Part shown: positions 18,607 to 25,507 of the stretch, one piece after another
Layout: each line of letters begins with the position of its first letter
How positions within the stretch are numbered: the stretch's first letter is position 1
From: Herbiconiux aconitum
Lineage (GTDB): Bacteria; Actinomycetota; Actinomycetes; Actinomycetales; Microbacteriaceae
Length of the DNA: 64,000 nucleotides
Reading direction: 5' to 3'
NCBI RefSeq assembly: GCF_024979235.1
Contig: NZ_JANLCM010000002.1
Location: forward strand, 1,178,001 to 1,242,000
Translations under genes and position numbers: made by a program
Notes under the pieces: generated by a model
Told to the model about the DNA's origin: nothing
Seen by the model: only the letters and a program-made list of their open reading frames with translations
Database searches by the model: none

Positions 18607-19230
18607 GCGGATTCCCGGGCCGTCCTGGCCGCCGACCCCGCCGAATCCGCGGAGCACCGGATGCACCGCACGATCAACGTAGGAGACGAGCGGCGCCCGG
18701 GCCGGGCCGTCGGCGGCCCAACGGCCCACGGCGGCCGCGGCGGCGCCGATGACGGCGAGCGCGATCGCTCGGGCTTGCAAAGGCCGGTCGGCGGACTCGG
18801 GATTCCGGGCGTAGAGCCGGGACACCAGGTAGCGCTCGATCAGGTCGGCATGAGCGAGGGCGCGCGCGAGCCCACCGGCCCTCGACTCGGCCTCGATGCC
18901 CATCACCTCATACTGCGTGAGCACCAGGGGTGCGCGTTCGGCGGTGAAACCGGCGGCGGTGACGAGCAGCGCCTCTTCGACCGCTCCGAGGGGGTCGTCG
19001 GTGCTCGCCCGCTCGGCGAGCGCATCCGTCAGCGCCTGCAGGCTCGCGTCGAGCTCGACCCAGAGGAGTTCGCTCTTCGACGCGAAGTAGTTGAAGAAGG
19101 TGTTGCGGCTCACGCCGGCGCGCTGGGTGATCTGCTCGATCGTGGTCTTCGCGTAGCCGCTCTCGAGGAAGAGCTCGGACGCAGCCTCTTCGAGCATCCG
19201 TTGGGAGGATGCGCGGGGTCTGCCAGCCAT
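18604..19230 (-). CDS. TetR family transcriptional regulator
   Basis: 208 aa. The N-terminal helix-turn-helix is typical: AASELFLESGYAKTTIEQIT, then RAGVSRNTFFNYFASKSELL. The C-terminal ligand domain is Ala-rich and unassigned. ATG 19230 has GGAGG upstream and begins MAGRPR; a longer open frame upstream runs through the promoter and is rejected. Divergent from the dipeptide-type ABC operon, with a perfect 7-bp inverted repeat between them, so it probably controls that operon and itself. Confidence 0.9.
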   Translation of the reverse strand: MAGRPRASSQRMLEEAASELFLESGYAKTTIEQITQRAGVSRNTFFNYFASKSELLWVELDASLQALTDALAERASTDDPLGAVEEALLVTAAGFTAERAPLVLTQYEVMGIEAESRAGGLARALAHADLIERYLVSRLYARNPESADRPLQARAIALAVIGAAAAAVGRWAADGPARAPLVSYVDRAVHPVLRGFGGVGGQDGPGIR

Positions 19231-19282
19231 CGTCGCCTCCGTGCGTCTTGAGTCCGGCGTCTCGAGCCCGGGAATAAATAGA

Positions 19283-19305
19283 TCCAGTCCAACAATTAGA
19301 CTGGA
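19283..19305. promoter_or_regulatory. Candidate TetR operator
   Basis: TCCAGTC, 9-nt spacer, GACTGGA: a perfect 7-bp inverted repeat in the 127-bp divergent region between the TetR gene and the ABC operon. It lies about 50 bp from each start codon, where binding could block both promoters. Confidence 0.5.
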
Positions 19306-19357
19306 GACGATCGCAGCAGATCGCACCCCCACCATTCCACATCAGGCAGGCTTTCTC

Positions 19358-20992
19358 GTGTCCCACCGCAGCATCACCCTCCTGGCCGTCGCGGCCGCAT
19401 CCGCTCTGCTTCTGGCCGGGTGCGCCCCTGCGGCCGGCCCCGCGAGCTCGACCCCCGCGGCCGGCGGCACGCTCACCTACGCGACCGGGTTCGGCGAACC
19501 CGACTGCCTCGACCCGCACAACGGCGGCAACATGCCGCAGGCACTCGTGGGCACCAACTTCCTCGAGTCGCTGTTCTCCCAGGACGCCGACGGCACCATC
19601 GTGCCCTGGCTCGCCACCGCAGGCACCCCCTCGGCCGACGGGCTGAGTTGGGACATCACGCTCCGCGACGACGTCACCTTCACCGACGGCACGCCGTTCG
19701 ACGCGGCAGCGGTGAAAGCGAACATCGAGCAGATCCAAGATCCGGCAACCGCGTCGTCGACCGGCATCCTCGCGCTCGGCAAGGTCACCTCGGTCGATGT
19801 GGTCGACCCCACCACCGTGCGCTTCAACCTCTCGGAGCCCGACAGTGCCTTGCTCGAGTCGCTGGCCCAGACCTGGCTCGCCATGGAGTCCCCCGCCGGG
19901 CTGGCGCGCGGCCTCGAAGCGAACTGCGAGGCACCGATCGGCACCGGGCCCTTCATCGTCGACAGCTGGACCAAACAAGACAGCATCACGCTCGTGCGGA
20001 ACGAGAACTACAACTCCGCGCCGGCCGGAGCCGCTCACGACGGACCCGCCTACCTCGACAAGATCATCTGGCGCTTCATCCCCGACTCCGCCACCCGCTT
20101 CGCAGCCCTGCAGTCGGGCCAGGTCGACGTGATCGACGAGATGCAGCCCGACAACGTGGTGGCCGCCGCGTCGAGCGACCAATTCGACGTGCTCACCGGC
20201 GCACTGCCCGGCGCCTCCATCCGTCTGGAGCTGAACTCCGGGTTCGCGCCCTTCGACGACGAGCGGGTGCGCAAGGCCTTCGTGCACTCGGCCGACGTGA
20301 ACCCGGGCATCGAGAGTCTGTTCTTCGGCACGGCCGAACGGTCCTACTCGGTGCTGTCGTCGAGCACGCCGTTCGGGGCATCCTTCCCCGACGACTTCAC
20401 CATCGACACCGCACTCGCCAACCAGCTGCTCGACGAGGCCGGCTGGACCGGCCGCGACTCCGAGGGCTACCGCACGAAGGACGGCAAGCGCCTGGTAGTC
20501 GACTTCCCGATCTCGACGAACCAGTCGATTCCGGCCGAGCAGTCGTTGTTCGAGCAGATCCAGGCCACCACGAAAGACGTCGGATTCGACGTGGAGCTGC
20601 ACCCGCTCGACCTGTCGTCGTGGTACTCCGCGCTCGGGTCGTGGGACTTCGGGGTGACCAGCGCGATCTACACCAAGAACTCGCCCGACGTGCTGCGCAT
20701 CCTGTATCACTCGTCGAACATCATCCCGGCACCGAGCGGCTACCACGCGAACAACGCGCACGTGTCGATCCCCGAGCTGGACTCGCTGCTGACCGAGGCC
20801 GGCGAGACGACGGATGACGCTTCGCGCGCCGACCTCTACGAGCAGGCCCAGAAGATCCTCTCCGACGGCGCGTACGTGTTGCCGCTCTACGACCACCTGC
20901 AGAAGATCGGCTACTCCACGAAGGTGCAGGGGCTGTCGCTTCTGCCGACGCTGCAGATCCCGTACTTCGGAGACGTGTGGGTTCAGCAGTAG
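19358..20992 (+). CDS. ABC transporter substrate-binding lipoprotein (family 5, dipeptide/oligopeptide type)
   Basis: 544 aa. Signal peptide with lipobox LLLAGC near residue 22, so it is a lipid-anchored extracellular binding protein. The mature part is an SBP_bac_5 protein: LSWDITLRDDVTFTDGTPFD, VRFNLSEPDSALLESLAQ, APIGTGPFIVDSW and FDDERVRKAFVHSAD are family signatures. The GTG 19358 start is chosen because it begins right before the signal peptide. First gene of the operon; ligand could be a peptide, nickel or another solute and cannot be told. Confidence 0.92.
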   Translation: MSHRSITLLAVAAASALLLAGCAPAAGPASSTPAAGGTLTYATGFGEPDCLDPHNGGNMPQALVGTNFLESLFSQDADGTIVPWLATAGTPSADGLSWDITLRDDVTFTDGTPFDAAAVKANIEQIQDPATASSTGILALGKVTSVDVVDPTTVRFNLSEPDSALLESLAQTWLAMESPAGLARGLEANCEAPIGTGPFIVDSWTKQDSITLVRNENYNSAPAGAAHDGPAYLDKIIWRFIPDSATRFAALQSGQVDVIDEMQPDNVVAAASSDQFDVLTGALPGASIRLELNSGFAPFDDERVRKAFVHSADVNPGIESLFFGTAERSYSVLSSSTPFGASFPDDFTIDTALANQLLDEAGWTGRDSEGYRTKDGKRLVVDFPISTNQSIPAEQSLFEQIQATTKDVGFDVELHPLDLSSWYSALGSWDFGVTSAIYTKNSPDVLRILYHSSNIIPAPSGYHANNAHVSIPELDSLLTEAGETTDDASRADLYEQAQKILSDGAYVLPLYDHLQKIGYSTKVQGLSLLPTLQIPYFGDVWVQQ

Positions 20993-21987
20993 CTCTCCCT
21001 TCCGCTCCCCCGGCTGCGCCTTCGGCGGGCCGGGGGTTTCGGCGTGCCCGCGTGGGGTCTTCGGTGCGGTGGGTGCTGCTGCGACTGGGCGGTGCCGTGT
21101 TCGTGCTCTGGGCGGCGGCGACGCTCACCTTCTTCGGGCTGCGGCTCATCCCGGGCGACCCGGCTCAGGCCATCCTCGGCGGGCCGGGATCGCAGGCCAG
21201 CGCAGAGGCGCTCGCCCAGGTTCGGGCCGAGTACGGGCTGGACCAGCCCCTGCTCGTGCAGTATTTCGCGCAGCTCGGCCGGCTCGCGACGGGAAACCTG
21301 GGCACCTCCTACTCGCTCAAGACACCGGTGATCGAGGTGATCGGGTCGCAGATCGGTGGCACGCTGCTGCTGGCGGCGCTCGCCCTGATCGTGGCGTGGG
21401 TGATCGCGCTGGGGCTGGCGCTGTGGTCGACGCGAGGCGGGCGCGTCGCCGCCGCCGTCGGGTCGGCGCTCGAGATCGTGGCCGCCGCAGTGCCGCACTT
21501 CTGGCTGGCGACCGTGTTGGTGCTGGTGTTCAGCACGACGCTGCGCTGGCTTCCGGCGGTGAGCACGGCCGGGCCCTCGGGGTTGGTGCTGCCTGTGCTC
21601 ACTCTGGCGCTGCCGCTGGCGGGATTCCTGGGGCAGGTGATGCGCGAATCCGTGCTGGATGCCCTCTCGGCGCCGTTCACGCTGTCGGCGCGGGCGCGTG
21701 GCGAAGGCGAGAACGGGGTGCGCTGGCGGCACGTGCTGCGGCACGGATCGCTCCCCGGCATCGCGCTGTCGGGCTGGGCCTTCGGCTGGTTGATCTCGGG
21801 AGCCGTGGTGGTGGAGACGATCTTCGCGCGGCCGGGGCTCGGACGCACGCTGCTGAACGCGGTGCAGCTGCGTGACGTGCCGCTGGTGGTGGGCGTGGTG
21901 CTGGTGGTGGCGTCGGGGTACGTGATCATGACGGTGGCGACGGATGCCGCGAGCCGGCTCGCCGACCCGCGGGTGAGGGCCTCATGA
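20977..21987 (+). CDS. ABC transporter permease, DppB type
   Basis: 336 aa with about six membrane helices. The first helix ends in the DppB signature (FGLRLIPGDPA), followed by AEYGLDQPLLVQYFAQLGRLATGNLGTS. The cytoplasmic EAA-like loop contains RARGEGENGVRWRHVLRHGSLPG cut by two Gly. The GTG start lies inside the 3' end of the binding-protein gene (16-nt overlap) behind GGAG, suggesting translational coupling. The next gene follows after about 150 bp that contain a palindromic element. Confidence 0.9.
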   Translation: MGSAVALPSAPPAAPSAGRGFRRARVGSSVRWVLLRLGGAVFVLWAAATLTFFGLRLIPGDPAQAILGGPGSQASAEALAQVRAEYGLDQPLLVQYFAQLGRLATGNLGTSYSLKTPVIEVIGSQIGGTLLLAALALIVAWVIALGLALWSTRGGRVAAAVGSALEIVAAAVPHFWLATVLVLVFSTTLRWLPAVSTAGPSGLVLPVLTLALPLAGFLGQVMRESVLDALSAPFTLSARARGEGENGVRWRHVLRHGSLPGIALSGWAFGWLISGAVVVETIFARPGLGRTLLNAVQLRDVPLVVGVVLVVASGYVIMTVATDAASRLADPRVRAS

Positions 21988-22040
21988 GCGGGGCGAGGGA
22001 TGCACGCGGCCGACTGCGCCCGGGTGCGTCGGCGCCGTAT

Positions 22041-22109
22041 CGACGGAGTTCCGCACCCAAAGCGGAGCGAGACTCCTTCGTTTGGCACATTCGCGCCGAA
22101 ACTCCGTCG
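22041..22109. repeat. Palindromic repeat element, family 2, copy 1
   Basis: CGACGGAGTT (22041-22050) and AACTCCGTCG (22100-22109) form perfect 10-bp ends of a 69-bp element in the gap between the two permease genes. A related copy with the same end sequence lies at 23128-23196. The middle has further GACTCC/GCGGAG complementarity. Confidence 0.6.
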
Positions 22110-22141
22110 TTTTCGAACGGCGCGAGGCAGGTGGGGGGCGT

Positions 22142-23080
22142 ATGACTCTGCCGACGAGTGTCATTGCAGGAGGGGCGCCGCCTCACGAGTCAGGTGCCGG
22201 CGCCGGCGCGACGCGCGAGGAGGACGTGCGTGCCGCGTCCGGGCGCGGCCTCGGAAGAGCCCGTGGGGTGCGCGGGTTCTTCGGCGCGCTCGGAGTGGGG
22301 CAGTGGATCGCGGTGGGTTTTCTGCTGCTGCTCCTCGTGGCGGCGTTCTTCCCCTGGCTGCTGGCGCCCGGCGACCCGCTCGCCATCGACCCGGGCGACG
22401 CGTTCAAGGCGCCGGGGTGGGGGCATCCGTTCGGCACCGACGAATCGGGCCGCGATGTCTACACCCGCGTGGTGCACGGCACGGCACCTTCGCTCGTGAT
22501 CGGCGTCTCGGCGACGGCCATCGGCATCCTGCTCGCCCTCGTGCTCGGCACCGCGGCCGCACTCGGCGGACGGATCGTGGATTTCGGGGTCAGCCGTTTT
22601 CTCGAGGTGCTCTTCGCGTTTCCGGGGCTGCTGCTGGCGTTGCTCGTGATCACTGTCTACGGGCCGGGGATCGTGACGTCGACCATCGCGGTCGGGTTGG
22701 CGACGGCACCCGGGTATGCGCGGATCATCCGTTCGCAGACGCGGGCGGTCGCGTCGTCGGCGTACGTGGAGGCGGCGGTGGTGCTCGGGAAATCGCGGGG
22801 GCGGATTCTGGCGCGGCACATCCTGCCGAACGCGGTGGCGCCGGTGTTCGTGCTCGTGACGCTCGGTGTGGGGCAGGCGATCGTGTGGGCGGCGGCGCTC
22901 AGCTACCTGGGGCTCGGGGCCGAGCCGCCCGCGGCGGAGTGGGGCGCGATGCTGTTCGCCGGCAAGAACTACGTGACGACGGCGTGGTGGATGACGTTCT
23001 TCCCCGGCCTCGCGATCGTGCTGAGCGCGGCGGCCACGACGGTGCTCGGGCGCGCTCTGCAGCGGCGGGGTGCGCGGTGA
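22142..23080 (+). CDS. ABC transporter permease, DppC type
   Basis: 312 aa. A Gly/Ala/Arg-rich cytoplasmic N-terminus of about 50 residues precedes five to six helices. The DppC signatures HPFGTDESGRDVYTRVVHG and the EAA loop (EAAVVLGKSRGRILARHILP) are clear. ATG 22142 has GGTGGGGGG upstream. Its stop overlaps the GTG of the following ATPase gene (GTGA). Partner of the DppB-like permease. Confidence 0.9.
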   Translation: MTLPTSVIAGGAPPHESGAGAGATREEDVRAASGRGLGRARGVRGFFGALGVGQWIAVGFLLLLLVAAFFPWLLAPGDPLAIDPGDAFKAPGWGHPFGTDESGRDVYTRVVHGTAPSLVIGVSATAIGILLALVLGTAAALGGRIVDFGVSRFLEVLFAFPGLLLALLVITVYGPGIVTSTIAVGLATAPGYARIIRSQTRAVASSAYVEAAVVLGKSRGRILARHILPNAVAPVFVLVTLGVGQAIVWAAALSYLGLGAEPPAAEWGAMLFAGKNYVTTAWWMTFFPGLAIVLSAAATTVLGRALQRRGAR

Positions 23081-25254
23081 GCGGCGGTTCGGGCGCAGGG
23101 GCGCTGCCGGGAGGCGACGCCCTGAATCGACGGAGGCTCGGCGGAAATGCGGACTCAGACTCCGTCGTTTCGGGGAACGGTGCCGAAACTCCGTCGGGAG
23201 CGGGCGGCGCGGGGCGGACGGGGGCGGAGCGGGGCGGCCGGGAGTCCGGCCGCGGATCCGGCCGCGGGTCCGGCGGCAGGTCCGGGGTGCCGCTCGTGCG
23301 GGTGCGGGAGTTGCGGGTGGGGTTCGGGCGACGCGATTCGGTGCCCGTCGTCGACGGGGTGTCGTTCGAGTTGCACGCGGGGCGGGCGCTGGCGATCGTC
23401 GGGGAGTCCGGATCAGGCAAGAGCGTCACCGCACGGTCGCTGGTGGGGCTGGCGGGCGCGGGGTCATGGCAGTCGGCGGAGGCGCTCGACGTGCTGGGCG
23501 CATCCGTGCTCGGGCCGGGTGGGAAGGGCACAGGCGCCGGGAGATCCGGCGGGCGCGATGGGCGTGGCGAGCGCGATGGGCGCGGCGATCGGGAGGGGCG
23601 CAGTGAGCGCGATGGGCGCGGCGAGCGGGAGGGGCGCGGCTGGGACGCACAGGAGGGCGATCGCGGGTGGCGCGGCGGCGACGCAGAAGGCGGCCGCCCG
23701 GGTGACCGCTCGGGGCGGGGGGACGCGGGGCGGGGGGACGCGGGGCGGGGAATGTCGGCGGCGGCGTGGCGGCGCATCCGGGGGCGGCAGATCGGACTGA
23801 TCGTGCAGGACGCTCTGGTGTCGCTCGACCCGCTGCGGCCGATCGGGCGCGAGATCGCCGACGGATTGCGCCTCCACACGACGCTCTCGGTGGCCCAACG
23901 GCAGGCGCGGGTGCTCGAACTGCTCGACTCCGTCGGGATGCCCGATCCGGCGTCGCGCATCGGTCAGCGCTCGGGCGAGCTGTCGGGTGGCCTGCGGCAG
24001 CGGGCACTGATCGCGGCGGGGTTGTCGGCCGATCCGCCGGTGCTCATCGCCGACGAACCCACGACGGCGCTCGACGCGACGGTGCAGGCGCAGATCCTGT
24101 CGCTGCTCGAGACAGTGAAGGCGCGGGGCACGGCCCTGTTGTTCATCAGCCACGACCTCGCGGTGGTGTCGCGGATCGCCGACGACGTGCTCGTGATGCG
24201 CGGTGGCCGCGTGGTGGAGTCGGGTCCGACGGATGCGGTGCTCCGCGACCCGCAGCACGCGTACACGCGGGCGCTGCTGCGCGCCGTGCCCACGGATGTC
24301 CCTCGTCGCGTGCGCCTGAGCGCCCCCTCGGCGCCTGCCGCCGCTTTCGCCCATTCCACTCGTCCCGAAGCGGGCGAAAACGGGGCTGACCTGCCCACTT
24401 CAGGACGAGTCGTCCCGCCCGCTACCGGCGGGAAGACGGCGGTGCTCGAAGTGCGGGGGGTGCGCAAGGCGTTCCCGATCCGGGGTGCGGGGCGCGGGGT
24501 AGAGCGGGTGGCGGTCGACGACGTGTCCGTCGTGCTCGAACGCGGCACCACTCTCGGACTGGTGGGCGAGTCGGGGTCGGGCAAGACCACGCTCGCGCGC
24601 ATCGTGCTCGGGCTGACCGCGCCCGACGCCGGCACCGTCACCCTCGACGGGCAGCCATGGGCACCCCTGCCCGAGCGACAGCGCCGCCCGCGCCGCAACC
24701 GGCTCGGAGCGGTGTATCAGGATGCGCTCTCCTCCTTCGACCCGCGCCTCACGGTGCAACAGATCCTGGCCGATGCGCGGAGCGGGCGGCGCGACGCGCA
24801 CTCCGACCCGCTCGCAGGTGCAGGTGCGACCACGAGCATGCGCGAGCCCCTCGCATCCATCGCCCAGCTGGTCGACGACGTGGGGCTCACGCGCAGCGTG
24901 CTCGAGCGCCGGCCGCTCGAGCTCTCGGGCGGACAGCGGCAACGCGTGTCCATCGCTCGCGCCCTCGCCGCCGATCCGGCCGTGCTGATCTGCGACGAAC
25001 CGGTGTCGGCGCTGGACGTGTCGATCCAGGCGCAGATCCTCGACCTCTTCGACGAACTGCAGCAGCGGCACGGCCTCAGCTACCTCTTCATCTCGCACGA
25101 CCTCGGAGTGGTGCAGCACATGAGTGACCGCATCGCGGTGATGAAAGACGGGCGGATCGTGGAGGAGGGCGAGACCGCCGCGGTGTTCGCAAGCCCCGCG
25201 CATCCGTACACGCAGGCCCTGCTCGCGGCAGCACCGCGCCTCACGACCCGCTGA
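23077..25254 (+). CDS. Fused double ABC ATPase (DppD-DppF type) with low-complexity insertion
   Basis: 725 aa, two complete ATPase domains in one chain that power the permease pair. Domain 1: Walker A GESGSGKS near residue 112, signature LSGGLRQR near 300, Walker B VLIADEP. Domain 2: Walker A GESGSGKTT near 498, signature LSGGQRQRV near 616, Walker B VLICDEP. The GTG at 23077 overlaps the permease stop; about 70 Gly/Arg-rich residues precede the first strand, so an internal GTG at 23287 is possible. Unusual: about 75 Gly/Arg/Asp/Glu residues (roughly 145-228) are inserted in domain 1 between Walker A and the Q-loop. The N-terminal part and the interdomain linker coincide with palindromic elements. 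Confidence 0.88.
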   Translation: MSGGSGAGALPGGDALNRRRLGGNADSDSVVSGNGAETPSGAGGAGRTGAERGGRESGRGSGRGSGGRSGVPLVRVRELRVGFGRRDSVPVVDGVSFELHAGRALAIVGESGSGKSVTARSLVGLAGAGSWQSAEALDVLGASVLGPGGKGTGAGRSGGRDGRGERDGRGDREGRSERDGRGEREGRGWDAQEGDRGWRGGDAEGGRPGDRSGRGDAGRGDAGRGMSAAAWRRIRGRQIGLIVQDALVSLDPLRPIGREIADGLRLHTTLSVAQRQARVLELLDSVGMPDPASRIGQRSGELSGGLRQRALIAAGLSADPPVLIADEPTTALDATVQAQILSLLETVKARGTALLFISHDLAVVSRIADDVLVMRGGRVVESGPTDAVLRDPQHAYTRALLRAVPTDVPRRVRLSAPSAPAAAFAHSTRPEAGENGADLPTSGRVVPPATGGKTAVLEVRGVRKAFPIRGAGRGVERVAVDDVSVVLERGTTLGLVGESGSGKTTLARIVLGLTAPDAGTVTLDGQPWAPLPERQRRPRRNRLGAVYQDALSSFDPRLTVQQILADARSGRRDAHSDPLAGAGATTSMREPLASIAQLVDDVGLTRSVLERRPLELSGGQRQRVSIARALAADPAVLICDEPVSALDVSIQAQILDLFDELQQRHGLSYLFISHDLGVVQHMSDRIAVMKDGRIVEEGETAAVFASPAHPYTQALLAAAPRLTTR
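23128..23196. repeat. Palindromic repeat element, family 2, copy 2
   Basis: CGACGGAGGCTCGGC (23128-23142) and GCCGAAACTCCGTCG (23182-23196) pair at 13 of 15 positions. An extra ACTCCGTCG lies in the middle. It has the same length (69 bp) and end sequence as the copy at 22041, but here it lies inside the N-terminal coding part of the ATPase gene. Confidence 0.55.
23569..23640. repeat. Two 36-bp tandem repeats encoding the Gly/Arg/Asp/Glu insertion
   Basis: Units 23569-23604 and 23605-23640 both begin gagcgcgatgggcgcggcg and differ at only a few positions. A half unit precedes them (23551-23568), and further G-rich repeats with ggacgcggggcgg follow near 23715-23755. Together they code for the insertion in the first ATPase domain and suggest growth by slippage. 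Confidence 0.8.
24345..24410. repeat. Interleaved inverted repeats in the ATPase linker
   Basis: TTTCGCCC (24345-24352) pairs with GGGCGAAA (24372-24379). ACTCGTCCCGAAG (24358-24370) pairs with CTTCAGGACGAGT (24398-24410) at 12 of 13 positions. The order a-b-a'-b' would make an H-type pseudoknot in RNA. It sits in the unconserved linker between the two ATPase domains. Confidence 0.5.
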
Positions 25255-25291
25255 CTGTCGGCCCGGACGCTTTTCGGGCGGGACGCGTGCA

Positions 25292-25357
25292 TTTCGGGAG
25301 GAGGAGCGCGCAACCGGGCCCGTATACGGGTTTCGTTGCGCGCTGCTCCTCCCGAAA
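25292..25357. repeat. Palindromic repeat element, family 1, copy A
   Basis: 23-nt arms (25292-25314 and 25335-25357) start TTTCGGGAGGAG and match as inverted repeats at 22 of 23 positions. The loop itself contains the palindrome CCCGTATACGGG. It lies in the 253-bp gap between the convergent ATPase and rhamnosidase genes, so it may also serve as a terminator. Confidence 0.75.
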
Positions 25358-25439
25358 CGGGGAGTTCAGCCCTCGGCCGAAGACAGCGCGGGCGGCTTCC
25401 GCGACGACGCGGAGGAAGAACGGCGCCCGCAGGCGCGCT

Positions 25440-25505
25440 TTTCGGGAGGAGCTGCGTGCAACGAGGCCCGGCTGAGGGCTTCGTTGCACGCTCCTCCTCC
25501 CGAAA
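25440..25505. repeat. Palindromic repeat element, family 1, copy B
   Basis: 25-nt arms (25440-25464 and 25481-25505) match at 23 of 25 positions. The arms share TTTCGGGAGGAG and GCGTGCAAC with copy A, and the whole element has the same 66-bp length. It abuts the rhamnosidase stop codon (25508). Confidence 0.75.
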
Positions 25506-25507
25506 CG

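Noticed and set aside
25255..25507. Possible small gene in the gap between the ATPase and rhamnosidase genes
   Set aside because: Short frames here are made by the palindromic elements themselves and have no start with a ribosome-binding site.
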